Source of the DNA: Lysobacter arseniciresistens ZS79
Lineage (GTDB): Bacteria; Pseudomonadota; Gammaproteobacteria; Xanthomonadales; Xanthomonadaceae
Length of the DNA: 64,000 bases
Assembly: GCF_000768335.1 (NCBI RefSeq)
Contig: NZ_AVPT01000010.1
Location: forward strand, 1 to 64,000
Reading direction: 5' to 3'
In this document: piece after piece, positions 8,888 through 18,340 of the stretch
Numbering within the stretch: the first letter of the stretch is position 1
Layout of the letters: each line of letters starts with the position of its first letter
Program-made: the position numbers and the translations under genes
The notes under the pieces: generated by a model
Told to the model about the DNA's origin: nothing
Seen by the model: only the letters and a program-made list of their open reading frames with translations
Database searches by the model: none

Positions 8888-11065
8888 ATGAGCGCGCCCG
8901 CACCGCCCGCCGCCGATTCCCCGCTGCCCGGACTGCTCCGGCACCCGGCCGCCGCGGCGATCCCCGCCCGCCTGCGACAGGCGCTGCTGGAAGCCGATGC
9001 CGCGGGCCGGTCCGGGGCGCCGGCCGACCCGGTGGATACCGTCGTGGCGATGCTGGACGCGCTGCAGCGGCTCGACGCCGACGGCGACACCGTGGCCGCG
9101 GCGCTGCTCCATGCCTTCCCCGCGCTGCAGGACCGCCTGGCGCCCACTCTGGAGCGCGACCACCCGGCGATCGCCGCCCTGGTCGACGGCCAGCGCGCCG
9201 CCGGCCAGGTCTGGACCCTGCACGCCGAGCCGGACCGCAGCGGCGGCAGCGAGGGCCTGCGGCGGCTGCTGCTGGCGATCGTGCGTGACCTGCGCGTGGT
9301 GCCGATCCTGCTGGCGCGGCAGCTGGCGCGCATGCGCCACGCCGACCGCCTGCCCCCGGAGCAGCGCCGCCGCCTGGCCGAGCTGACCCGCGACATCCAC
9401 GCCCCGCTGGCCAACCGGCTCGGCATCTGGCAGCTGAAGTGGGAGCTGGAGGACCTCGCCTTCCGCCACCTGCAGCCGGACACCTACAAGCAGATCGCGC
9501 GGCTGCTCGACGAGAAGCGCGGCGACCGCGAGCGCTACATCGAGCAGGTCCGGCAGACCCTGCGCACCGCGCTGGCGGCGCAGGGCGTCGAGGCCGACGT
9601 GGCCGGCCGGCCCAAGCACATCTACAGCATCTGGAAGAAGATGCAGCGCAAGGACGTGCCCATCGGCGAACTCTACGACCTGCGCGCCGTGCGCGTGCTG
9701 GTCGACGACCTGGCCGCCTGCTACGCCGCGCTGGGCGTGGTGCACGCGACCTGGACGCCGATCCCGAGCGAGTTCGACGACTACATCGCGCGGCCCAAGC
9801 GGAATGATTACCGCTCGCTGCACACCGCGGTGGTCGGCCCGGAAGGCAAGACGCTGGAGGTGCAGATCCGCACCGTCGAGATGCACCGGCAGGCCGAGCT
9901 GGGCGTCGCCGCGCACTGGAAGTACAAGGAAGGCGGCGGCGCCGGCGACGCCGCGTTCGACCGCAAGATCGCGTGGATGCGGCGCCTGCTGGAGCCGGCC
10001 GCCGACGGCGCCGAGGCCGACGAATCGACCCTCGCCGGCGAGCTTGATACCGAGCTGGTCGAGGACCGCGTCTACGTGCTGACGCCCCGTGGCGAGGTGA
10101 TCGACCTGCCGGCCGGCGCGACCCCGCTGGACTTCGCCTACCGCGTGCACACCGAGATCGGCCACCGTTGCCGCGGCGCCAAGGTCGACGGGCGGATCGT
10201 CCCGCTCGACCACCGGCTGCGCAGCGGCGACCGGGTCGAGATCATGACCGCCAAGACCGGCGAGCCGCGGCGCGACTGGCTGATCGAGTCCAACGGCTTC
10301 CTCGCCAGCAGCCGCTCGCGCGAGAAGGTGCGCAACTGGTTCCACAAGCTCGACCGCGCGCGCAACGAGGCCGAGGGCAAGGAACTGCTGGACAAGGAGC
10401 TGCGCCGGCTCGGCCTGCTCGGCGCCGACCTCGCGCCGGCGCGCGAGCGCTTCCACCTCGACACCGACGGCGACCTGCACGTGCTGGTGGCGCTGGGCGA
10501 CGTCGGCCCGCACCAGGTCGCGCGGGTACTGCTGGAACACGAGCGCGCCGCGCGTGCGCCGGCGGCGGATGCCGAGCCGGCCGCCGCCGCTCCGCCTCGG
10601 CGCCGCGCCACCCGTCACCGCGCCACCGACTTCACCGTGCAGGGCGTCGACAACCTGCTGGTGCAGCTGGCGCGCTGCTGCCAGCCGCTGCCGGGCGAAC
10701 CGATCGCCGGTTACCTCACCCGCGGGCGCGGCGTGACCGTGCACCGTGCCGACTGCGCGTCGCTGCGGCGCCTCGCCGCCGACCAGCCGCAGCGCCTGCT
10801 GCCGGTGGAGTGGGGCATCGCCGGCACCGCCCACGAGGTCGATGTCGAGGTGCTGGCGGTCGACCGCAAGTGGCTGCTGAAGGAGATCACCAACGCCATC
10901 GCCCAGGCCAACGTGCACGTCGCCGGCATCCACAGCGATGCCGAGCGCGGCGGCGCGCGCGTGCGCTTCCGGATGCGGCTGCGGGTGTCCGACTACGGCC
11001 AGCTGTCGGCGCTGCTGGGCAAGCTCGCGGCGCTGCCGGGGGTGGAGCAGGCGCGGCGGGCATGA
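8888..11065 (+). CDS. relA: (p)ppGpp synthetase RelA, monofunctional type
   Basis: RelA makes (p)ppGpp on starved ribosomes and triggers the stringent response. The 725-residue protein has an N-terminal region where the hydrolase HD signature is absent, a synthetase domain with YDLRAVRV and the acidic EFDD (E295, D297, D298), a TGS domain (YVLTPRGEVIDLP), a zinc-finger-like CCQPLPGEPI segment and a C-terminal ACT domain. EXDD in place of RXKD together with loss of HD marks synthetase-only RelA rather than bifunctional SpoT. The stop is one base away from the stop of the convergent glycosyltransferase gene, with no room for a terminator. Confidence 0.93.
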   Translation: MSAPAPPAADSPLPGLLRHPAAAAIPARLRQALLEADAAGRSGAPADPVDTVVAMLDALQRLDADGDTVAAALLHAFPALQDRLAPTLERDHPAIAALVDGQRAAGQVWTLHAEPDRSGGSEGLRRLLLAIVRDLRVVPILLARQLARMRHADRLPPEQRRRLAELTRDIHAPLANRLGIWQLKWELEDLAFRHLQPDTYKQIARLLDEKRGDRERYIEQVRQTLRTALAAQGVEADVAGRPKHIYSIWKKMQRKDVPIGELYDLRAVRVLVDDLAACYAALGVVHATWTPIPSEFDDYIARPKRNDYRSLHTAVVGPEGKTLEVQIRTVEMHRQAELGVAAHWKYKEGGGAGDAAFDRKIAWMRRLLEPAADGAEADESTLAGELDTELVEDRVYVLTPRGEVIDLPAGATPLDFAYRVHTEIGHRCRGAKVDGRIVPLDHRLRSGDRVEIMTAKTGEPRRDWLIESNGFLASSRSREKVRNWFHKLDRARNEAEGKELLDKELRRLGLLGADLAPARERFHLDTDGDLHVLVALGDVGPHQVARVLLEHERAARAPAADAEPAAAAPPRRRATRHRATDFTVQGVDNLLVQLARCCQPLPGEPIAGYLTRGRGVTVHRADCASLRRLAADQPQRLLPVEWGIAGTAHEVDVEVLAVDRKWLLKEITNAIAQANVHVAGIHSDAERGGARVRFRMRLRVSDYGQLSALLGKLAALPGVEQARRA

Positions 11066-11066
11066 T

Positions 11067-13169
11067 TCAGTCGCGCCGCAGCAGGACCCGTTGCACCACG
11101 TCGCGTGCAGCGGTGGCGGAGAAATGCCGCTCGACGTTGAGCCGGCCGTTGTCGGCGAGCCGATGCCACAGATCCCCGTCGCGATGGAGTGCGAGCACCG
11201 CCTCGGCGAAGCGGTCCGGCGCGTCGGCCACCATCACGTCGACGCCATCGGTCAGGTGCATGCCTTCCACCGCGCAGCCGGTGGCGACCACGGGCACGCC
11301 GTGGGCCATGCTCTGGTTGACCTTGCCCTTCACTCCCGCGCCGTAGCGCAGCGGTGCGACCGAAACGCGGATGCCGGCCAGCCAGGGTGCGAGGTCGGGC
11401 ACGTGGCCGTGCACGTGGACGCCGGGCAGGTCGCCCAGGCACCGCACCGCTTCCGGCACGTCGCCGCCGATGCAGTGGAACGCCAGCGCCGGCTCCGAAC
11501 GCCGCACCAGTGGCCAGACCTCGCGGACGAACCAGCACACCGCATCGACGTTGGGCGGGTGGCGGAAGCCGCCAACAAACATCACGTCGCGGCGCTGCGC
11601 GAACGGCAGCCCGGCCGCGCCGGGAGCGTGCAGGTTGGACAGCACGTGGACATCGGCTCCCGGGGCGTCGACCGCCAGCAGTTCGCGCTCGGCCTCGCTG
11701 ACGACCAGCGTCGCGTCGCTGCGGGCGATGACATCCAGTTCCAGTGCCCGCGTCCTCGCCGCCGTACGGTGGGCCCGCGGATCGTCATTGACCCGCGCGG
11801 CGCGCTGTTCGCGCAGGTAGTGCAGGTCGACAGTGTCGAACACCAGCCGCGCCTGTGGCGCATGGCGGCGCAGCAGCGTCAGCATCCCGCGCATGACGTA
11901 GTGGCGGCAGACCAGCACGGTGTCGAAGCGGTGGCCGTGCTCACGCAGCCACGCCGGGAACGCGGCGGCATACGGCGCATGCCACGCTTCCACGCCGGCC
12001 TGCTGCAGGGCGCGCGTGTAGGCGCCGTCGAAGCCGCGGTCGGCCGGCATGAACACCACGTGCGCGCCTTCGTCGCGCAGCAGCTTCAATAGGTTGACCA
12101 GCCGCAGCGAGCCCGAGTCCCGGTCCGGCCGTGGCGTCAGCGAGTCGATCACCAGCACCTGCCGTGGGTAGTGCGACAGCGCGGCCGCCCGTGGGTCACT
12201 GCCGGCCACCGGCTGCGCCTGCAGCGCCTGCGCCCACTTGGCCGCGAACACGGCCCGGTTGCGGACCTGGTGCGCCTTGGCACCGCTTGCGGTGTCGGTG
12301 CCCGAGGTCGCGCCTTCCAGGTGCAGCACGCGCGACGCCGGCTGGTAGCGCACCTTCAGGCCGTGCGCGCGTACGGCGAACGCGAGGTCGGTGTCCTCGT
12401 AGTAGGCGGGCGCGTAGCGGGTGTCGAAACCGCCGAGCGTGCGGAACAGCTCCGTCGGCAACGCGATCGCCGCGCCGGAGCAGTAGTCGACTTCACGCGG
12501 ATGGGCGAACGGCGGGGCGTCGGCGGCTTCGAAGCGCCCGTAGTTCCAGCCGCTTCCATCGGCGAAGACAATGCCGCCGGCTTCCTGCAGGCGCCCGTCC
12601 GGGTACAGCAACTGGGCGCCGGCCAGCCCGGTGTCGGGGTGGTCCTCGAACGTCGCCAGCAGCGCGTCCAGCCAGCCCGGCTGCGGCACCGTGTCGTTGT
12701 TGAGGAACACCAGGTATTCGCCTCGCGCCGCCGCCGCGCCATCGTTGCAGGCGGCGATGAAGCCGCCGTTCGCGGACCGGCGCAGGTAGCGCAGCTGTCC
12801 GACCCGGGGCAGGCAGTCAGCGGTCGCGTCGGTCGAGCCGTCGTCGACCACGATGATCTCGACTGCCACCTTTGGCGGGTGTGCCGCCAGCGCCCGCAGG
12901 CATTCCAGCGTGTGTTCCAACTGGTCGTAGACCGGAATGACGATGCTGGCGACGGGCTCGGCGGCACCCGGCACGGTGAAAGGCGCGAACGGGCCCGGCT
13001 CCGGCCGGAACAATTCAACGCGCTGCGCCGCAGGGACCGGACGCAACTGCTTCAGCACTCGCTGCCACGATGCACGCAACCCGCGCGTGCGCAGGCTGGC
13101 CAGCCCTCGCCGCACCAGCCCGGTACCGCGGTCGATCATGAATCCAAGGTCGGCCGCGGAAATCGGCAT
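11067..13169 (-). CDS. Two-domain glycosyltransferase (GT2 plus GT4-like)
   Basis: The protein (about 700 residues from MPISAADLG at 13169) contains an N-terminal GT2 domain with SIVIPVYD, VVDDGSTDAT, FLNNDT and the acceptor-site YYEDTDL. A C-terminal GT-B half follows with FDTVDLHYLREQRA, VSEAER, the linker FVGGFRHPPNVD and the nucleotide-sugar site APLRYGAGVKGK. Such fusions build surface polysaccharides or glycosylate flagella or pili. No signal peptide or membrane segment is visible, so it should be cytoplasmic. It stands alone without other sugar genes. The frame is open to 13295, but that would overlap the mrcB promoter. A start at MIDRG (13139) is also possible. Confidence 0.85.
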   Translation of the reverse strand: MPISAADLGFMIDRGTGLVRRGLASLRTRGLRASWQRVLKQLRPVPAAQRVELFRPEPGPFAPFTVPGAAEPVASIVIPVYDQLEHTLECLRALAAHPPKVAVEIIVVDDGSTDATADCLPRVGQLRYLRRSANGGFIAACNDGAAAARGEYLVFLNNDTVPQPGWLDALLATFEDHPDTGLAGAQLLYPDGRLQEAGGIVFADGSGWNYGRFEAADAPPFAHPREVDYCSGAAIALPTELFRTLGGFDTRYAPAYYEDTDLAFAVRAHGLKVRYQPASRVLHLEGATSGTDTASGAKAHQVRNRAVFAAKWAQALQAQPVAGSDPRAAALSHYPRQVLVIDSLTPRPDRDSGSLRLVNLLKLLRDEGAHVVFMPADRGFDGAYTRALQQAGVEAWHAPYAAAFPAWLREHGHRFDTVLVCRHYVMRGMLTLLRRHAPQARLVFDTVDLHYLREQRAARVNDDPRAHRTAARTRALELDVIARSDATLVVSEAERELLAVDAPGADVHVLSNLHAPGAAGLPFAQRRDVMFVGGFRHPPNVDAVCWFVREVWPLVRRSEPALAFHCIGGDVPEAVRCLGDLPGVHVHGHVPDLAPWLAGIRVSVAPLRYGAGVKGKVNQSMAHGVPVVATGCAVEGMHLTDGVDVMVADAPDRFAEAVLALHRDGDLWHRLADNGRLNVERHFSATAARDVVQRVLLRRD

Positions 13170-13294
13170 GTCGGGTGGAACTCTCCGGTCGGAAGCATGG
13201 ACAGGCCTGAACTCGTGCCGAACCGGCCCGGACAGCGCGTCAGTGGCAAAGGACAGCTGCGCTAGACTCGCTGGACGAGGGCACAGCCCCGCCA

Positions 13295-15703
13295 TTGTCC
13301 CATGCCGTGGCCCGATCCGATTACGAAACCGACGACAACCGGAACTCCGAGGGCACCGCCGGCCACTGGCGCCGTCGCCTCGTCACCTGGGTGCTCGCCG
13401 CCATCGGACTGGGGCTGGGGTTCCTGATCCCGTACTCGCTGTACCTCAACCACGAGGTCGGCGAACGCTTCGACCAGTTGCGCTGGCAGCTGCCGACGCG
13501 GGTCTACGGCCGGCCGCTGGAGCTCGCACCCGGCCTCGCGCTGGACAAGCGGACCCTCACCACCGAACTCGCCGCCGCCGGCTACCACCCGGGCGACGGC
13601 GTGCGGCCCGGCACCTATTCGAACGACGGCGGCCGCTGGCTGATCTCCAGCCGCGGCTTCAACGACGTCGACGGCCGGGTGGCGCCGCGACGGATCGCCG
13701 TGACGCTGTCCGGCGGCAAGGTCGCCAGCGTGCGCGACGCCGGCGCCGACAGGAAGCTGAAGGTCGCCCGGCTCGACCCGGCGCGCATCGCGACGCTGTA
13801 CGGGCAGAAGCAGGAGGAGCGCCGGCTGGTCCAGCTGGAGGAAGTGCCCGAACTGCTGGTGACCGGCCTGCAGGCGGTCGAGGACCGCGACTTCGCGCAC
13901 CACCACGGGCTCGACCTCAGCGGCATCCTGCGCGCGGCCTGGGTCAACCTGAAAGCCGGCGAGGCCCGCCAGGGCGCCAGCACGCTGACCCAGCAGCTCG
14001 CGCGCAGCGGCCTGCTCGGCATCGGCGCCGAGCAGACCTGGACGCGCAAGTTCAACGAGGCGATCTACGCGCTGCTGATCGAGGCGCGCTACGACAAGCA
14101 GACCATCCTCGAAACCTATTTCAACCAGGTCTACCTCGGTCAGCGCGGTGCGCAGGCGATCCACGGCGTGGCGGCGGCGTCGGAATTCTGGTTCGGGCGC
14201 GACCTGGCCGACATCAGCACCGAGCAGATCGCGCTGCTGATCGGCATCGTCCGCGGCCCCTCGTACTACGACCCGCGCCGGCATCCCGAGCGCGCCACCG
14301 AGCGCCGCAACTTCGTCCTCGGCGAGATGCACGAGACCGGCCTGATCGATGACGCCGAGTACCAGCGCGCGCTCAAGGCGCCGCTTGGCGTGACCGAGCA
14401 GCCGGGCCATTCGGCCAACCGCTTCCCGGCCTACGTCGACCTGATCCGCCGCCAGCTCGCCACCGACTACCCGGCCGACGCGCTCGCCGGTGCCGGGCTG
14501 AGCGTGATGTCGGGCATGTCGCCGTCGGCCCAGGCCTACGCCGAGGGCGCGGTGACCAGCACGCTGGAAAGCCTGGCCAGCAAGAACCGTCCCGACCTGC
14601 AGGCCGGCCTGGTGCTGACCGACGTGCACAACGGCGACGTGCTGGCGGTGGTCGGCAGCGGTTCGCCGTCCAGACCCGGCTTCAACCGCGCGATCGACGC
14701 GCTGCGCCCGGTCGGCTCGCTGCTCAAGCCGTTCGTGTACCTGCTGGCGCTGGCGCAGCCGGACCGCTGGTCGCTGGCCAGCTGGGTCGACGACTCGCCG
14801 GTGACGGTCGCGCTGGGCAACGGCAAGCAGTGGAGCCCGGGCAATTCCGACGGCCGCAGCCACGGCACGGTGCGGCTGATCGACGCGCTGGCGCGCTCCT
14901 ACAACCAGGCGACGGTACGGGTCGGCATGCAGGTCGACGCGCGCCGCATCGCGGACCTGATCCGCACGCTGGCGGGGATCGAGGCCGAGCCCAACCCGGC
15001 GCTGATCCTCGGTTCGGTCGACCAGAGCCCGTACGCGATGGCGCAGCTGTACCAGTTCCTCGCATCCGGCGGCGAGATCCAGCCGCTGCATGCGGTGCGC
15101 GGCGTGCTGGACGCCAACGGCCGCGCGCTCAACCGCTACGACACCGAGCCGGCGCCGGCGCAGGAGGGCGACGCGATCGCCGCGCGGCTGATCACGCTGG
15201 CGCTGCAGCACACCGTGTCCAGCGGCACCGCGCGGCAGCTGGTCGCCGACGGCCTCGGCCGGCTCAACGCGGCCGGCAAGACCGGCACCAGCAACGACAG
15301 CCGCGACAGCTGGTTCGCCGGCTACACCGGCGACCACCTCGCGGTCGCCTGGGTCGGCAACGACCAGAACGAACCGACCGGCCTGTACGGCTCGACCGGC
15401 GGCATGCGGGTCTGGTCGAACATGTTCAAGCGACTGCCGAGCGCGCCGCTGGAAGTCAGCGACAAGGGGCTGGACTGGCAGTGGGTGGTCGGCTCGCACG
15501 CCACCGATGCCGGCTGTGCCGGCGCGCGCCGGTTCGCCTTCGTGGCCGGCTTCGCGCCCGCGTTCCAGCCGTGCCAGCCGCCCGAGCCGGTGTACGAAGA
15601 GCGCCGCAGCTGGCGCGACTGGTTCGGCTTCGGCCGCGACGACGACGAGCCGGAGCCCGCACCCGAGCCGACGCCTGCGCCGCAACCGGTGGAGGTGCCA
15701 TGA
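13295..15703 (+). CDS. mrcB: Penicillin-binding protein 1B, bifunctional peptidoglycan synthase
   Basis: PBP1b polymerises glycan strands and cross-links them in the periplasm. The 802-residue protein has a short cytoplasmic N-terminus, one membrane anchor (about 28-50), a UB2H-like region, a GT51 domain with catalytic E196 in EDRDFAHHHG, and a transpeptidase domain with the active-site S475 in SLLK, an SYN motif and K662 in KTGTS. The tail is rich in Pro and Glu. TTG at 13295 is used; GTG at 13307 is an alternative. A TAGACT at 13263-13268 resembles a -10. The stop overlaps the start of the TPR lipoprotein by ATGA, suggesting the two act together as PBP1b and an activator do in other bacteria. 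Confidence 0.93.
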   Translation: MSHAVARSDYETDDNRNSEGTAGHWRRRLVTWVLAAIGLGLGFLIPYSLYLNHEVGERFDQLRWQLPTRVYGRPLELAPGLALDKRTLTTELAAAGYHPGDGVRPGTYSNDGGRWLISSRGFNDVDGRVAPRRIAVTLSGGKVASVRDAGADRKLKVARLDPARIATLYGQKQEERRLVQLEEVPELLVTGLQAVEDRDFAHHHGLDLSGILRAAWVNLKAGEARQGASTLTQQLARSGLLGIGAEQTWTRKFNEAIYALLIEARYDKQTILETYFNQVYLGQRGAQAIHGVAAASEFWFGRDLADISTEQIALLIGIVRGPSYYDPRRHPERATERRNFVLGEMHETGLIDDAEYQRALKAPLGVTEQPGHSANRFPAYVDLIRRQLATDYPADALAGAGLSVMSGMSPSAQAYAEGAVTSTLESLASKNRPDLQAGLVLTDVHNGDVLAVVGSGSPSRPGFNRAIDALRPVGSLLKPFVYLLALAQPDRWSLASWVDDSPVTVALGNGKQWSPGNSDGRSHGTVRLIDALARSYNQATVRVGMQVDARRIADLIRTLAGIEAEPNPALILGSVDQSPYAMAQLYQFLASGGEIQPLHAVRGVLDANGRALNRYDTEPAPAQEGDAIAARLITLALQHTVSSGTARQLVADGLGRLNAAGKTGTSNDSRDSWFAGYTGDHLAVAWVGNDQNEPTGLYGSTGGMRVWSNMFKRLPSAPLEVSDKGLDWQWVVGSHATDAGCAGARRFAFVAGFAPAFQPCQPPEPVYEERRSWRDWFGFGRDDDEPEPAPEPTPAPQPVEVP

Positions 15704-16245
15704 AGCTCCGGTTCCCGTGCCTGTGCCTGGCCGCCGCGCTGGCGGCCGGTTGCGCCAGCGGTCCGGCGGCGCCGGAGCGGCCGGCGTTCGACGCCGCCGC
15801 CGCGCTGGCCGCGATCGAGCAGGCCGGCGCCTCGGCCAGCGACGAACTGGTGGTGCGTCCGCTCGGCAACCCGCAGGTGCAGGACCTGCGCGCCGACGCC
15901 GACGCGCTGCTGCGCCAGGGGCGCCACGACGAGGCCGCGGCGCTGCTCGACCAGGCCCTGGCGATCAGCCCGGACGACCCGGCGCTGCTGCAGGAACGCG
16001 CCGAGACCGCGCTGTGGCAGGGCGATCTCGACCTTGCCGGACGGCGGGCGCGACAGGCGGCGGAACTCGGCGCCGGCGTCGGCCCGCTGTGTCGCCGGCA
16101 CTGGGAAACCGTTGCGCAGGTGGCGCAGGCGCAGGCACCGGCAGGCATCGAGCCGGCCACCGGCGCGGCCACTGCGGCGCCGGCGGTGAGTGCCGCGCGT
16201 GCGCAGCGCGACGCCTGCACCGTCACCCCGCCGCCGCGGTACTGA
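15700..16245 (+). CDS. TPR-containing lipoprotein coupled to PBP1b
   Basis: The 181-residue protein starts with an ATG inside the mrcB stop (ATGA). It has a signal peptide ending in the lipobox LAAGC (Cys about residue 18). The middle (LRADADALLRQGRHDEAAALLDQAL, then a second helix pair) shows tetratricopeptide spacing. The C-terminus is low-complexity Ala/Pro with a single Cys. Coupling to mrcB suggests a partner of PBP1b with a role like LpoB, which is inference: LpoB itself has a different fold. Confidence 0.8.
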   Translation: MKLRFPCLCLAAALAAGCASGPAAPERPAFDAAAALAAIEQAGASASDELVVRPLGNPQVQDLRADADALLRQGRHDEAAALLDQALAISPDDPALLQERAETALWQGDLDLAGRRARQAAELGAGVGPLCRRHWETVAQVAQAQAPAGIEPATGAATAAPAVSAARAQRDACTVTPPPRY

Positions 16246-16246
16246 G

Positions 16247-18340
16247 GTGGGCGAGGGAGGCAGCCGGCTCGGCAACGCCAGCCGCACGGCGTTGAGCGAG
16301 GGCGGCGACCTGGCGCGCAACATCGCCGCGTTCGCCCCGCGTACCGCCCAGCAGGACCTCGCCGCCGCCATCGCCGACGCCTTCGACAGCCGTGGCGTGC
16401 TGCTGGCCGAGGCCGGCACCGGCACCGGCAAGACCTTCGCCTACCTGGTCCCGGCGATCCTGTCGGGACTCAAGACCATCATCTCCACCGGCACCCGCGC
16501 GCTGCAGGACCAGCTCTACCATCGCGACCTGCCGCGCGTGCGCGACGCGCTCGGCATCGGCGTGAAGACCGCGCTGCTGAAGGGCCGCGCCAATTACCTC
16601 TGCCACTACCGGCTGGAGCAGGCCAAGGGCGAGGGGCGCTTCCACAGCCGCGAGATGGCGGGGCAGTTCCAGCGGATCGTGGCGTGGGCCGGACGCACCC
16701 GGATGGGCGACCTGGCGGAGCTGGAGGCCCTGCCGGACGACTCGCCGCTGCTGCCGATGGTGACCTCCACCGCCGACAACTGCCTCGGTGGCGAGTGCCC
16801 GTTCTTCGCCGACTGCTTCGTGGTGCAGGCGCGCCAGCGCGCACAGGCGGCCGACGTCGTGGTGGTCAACCACCACCTGCTGCTGGCCGACCTGGCGCTC
16901 AAGCAGGAGGGCTTCGGCGAGATCCTGCCGGGCGCGCAGGCGTTCGTGATCGACGAGGCGCACCAGCTGCCGGAACTGGCCGCGCAGTTCTTCGGCGAGG
17001 CGCTGAGCGCGCGGCCACTGGTCGAGCTGGCGCGCGATGCGCTCGCGGAGTGCAAACAGGCGCCGGGTGCGCTGGCGGTGCTGCAGGAACCCGCGCGCGC
17101 ACTGGAGCAGTCCGTCCGCGGCCTGCGCGCGGCGATGGACGAGTTGCCGGTGCGCGGCACCCGTTCGCGGGCGGCCGAGGACGGCACCGTCGAGGCCGCG
17201 CTGGACACGCTGCTGGAGTCGCTGCGCACGCTGCACGCGGCCCTGCTGCCGCTGCGCGAGGCGGCGCCGGGTTTCGACAGCTGTACCGCACGGGCGAAGG
17301 AGTTCGAGCAGCGGCTGCTGCGCTGGCGCGAGCCGGCCGGGGACGACGACGCGGGCTTCGACGATCCGGATATCGACCGCCCGGTGGACGCCGCCGATGC
17401 GTCCAGCACCGACCCCGACCCCGACGCGGCCGCCGACGACCGCGGCCCGCTCGCTTCCGATGACGACGCCAGCGTGCTCTGGTACGAGCTGACCGCGCGC
17501 GGCTTCCGCCTCAGCCGCACCCCGCTCGACGTCGCCGGCCCGCTCGCGCGGCACCGGGCGCGCTCGCAGGCGGCGTGGGTGTTCACTTCGGCCACGCTGG
17601 CGATCGGCGGCCGCTTCGAGCACTACGCGATCAAGCTCGGCCTGCGCGAGCCGCGGACGCTGCTGGCGCCGAGTCCGTTCGACTGGCCGAGGCAGGCGCT
17701 GTGCTACCTGCCGCGCGGGCTGCCCGAGCCGTCGGCGCGCGACTACACGCAGGCCATCGTCGACGCGGTGCGGCCGGTGCTCGACGCCTCCGGCGGCCGC
17801 GCGTTCGTGCTGTTCGCCTCGCACCGCGCGCTGCGCGAGGCGGCGGCGCTGCTGCGCGACCCGGTCGACCCGGCGCCGTGGCCGCTGTTCGTGCAGGGCG
17901 AGGCGCCGCGGCCGGTGCTGCTGGAGCGCTTCCGCGCGTCCGGCAACGGCGTGCTGCTCGGTGCGGCGAGCTTCCGCGAGGGCGTCGACGTCGCCGGTGA
18001 CGCGCTCAGCGTGGTGGTGATCGACAAGTTGCCGTTCGCCGCGCCGGACGACCCGGTGTTCGAGGCGCGGCTGGAGGCGATCCGCCGCAGCGGCGGCAAC
18101 CCGTTCCGCGACGAGCAACTGCCGCAGGCGGTGATCGCGCTCAAGCAGGGCGCCGGCCGCCTGATCCGCAGCGAGACCGACCGCGGCGTGCTGGTGCTGT
18201 GCGACCCACGCCTGCTCGGCAAGCAGTACGGAAAGGTGTTCATGGATTCGCTGCCGCCGCTGCCGCGCACGCGCCGGATCGAGGACGTCGACGCCTTCTT
18301 TGCGCCAGAATCCGCTCCTGCCGCAGCCACGGAGGCCTGA
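16247..18340 (+). CDS. DinG/YoaA-family ATP-dependent DNA helicase
   Basis: This is an XPD-like superfamily 2 helicase with an iron-sulfur cluster, involved in repair. It has Walker A AGTGTGKT near the N-terminus, a four-Cys cluster region (YLCHYRL, then NCLGGECPFFADC), DEAH in VIDEAHQLPE and the C-terminal motifs FREGVDV and KQGAGRLIR. The total of about 697 residues from GTG 16247 fits YoaA. The GTG lies one base after the preceding stop. Upstream starts would overlap the TPR gene, and a TTG about 45 bases in is another option. An acidic insert, mostly Asp, sits at about 366-410 between domains. The stop overlaps the tsaB start. Confidence 0.9.
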   Translation: MGEGGSRLGNASRTALSEGGDLARNIAAFAPRTAQQDLAAAIADAFDSRGVLLAEAGTGTGKTFAYLVPAILSGLKTIISTGTRALQDQLYHRDLPRVRDALGIGVKTALLKGRANYLCHYRLEQAKGEGRFHSREMAGQFQRIVAWAGRTRMGDLAELEALPDDSPLLPMVTSTADNCLGGECPFFADCFVVQARQRAQAADVVVVNHHLLLADLALKQEGFGEILPGAQAFVIDEAHQLPELAAQFFGEALSARPLVELARDALAECKQAPGALAVLQEPARALEQSVRGLRAAMDELPVRGTRSRAAEDGTVEAALDTLLESLRTLHAALLPLREAAPGFDSCTARAKEFEQRLLRWREPAGDDDAGFDDPDIDRPVDAADASSTDPDPDAAADDRGPLASDDDASVLWYELTARGFRLSRTPLDVAGPLARHRARSQAAWVFTSATLAIGGRFEHYAIKLGLREPRTLLAPSPFDWPRQALCYLPRGLPEPSARDYTQAIVDAVRPVLDASGGRAFVLFASHRALREAAALLRDPVDPAPWPLFVQGEAPRPVLLERFRASGNGVLLGAASFREGVDVAGDALSVVVIDKLPFAAPDDPVFEARLEAIRRSGGNPFRDEQLPQAVIALKQGAGRLIRSETDRGVLVLCDPRLLGKQYGKVFMDSLPPLPRTRRIEDVDAFFAPESAPAAATEA

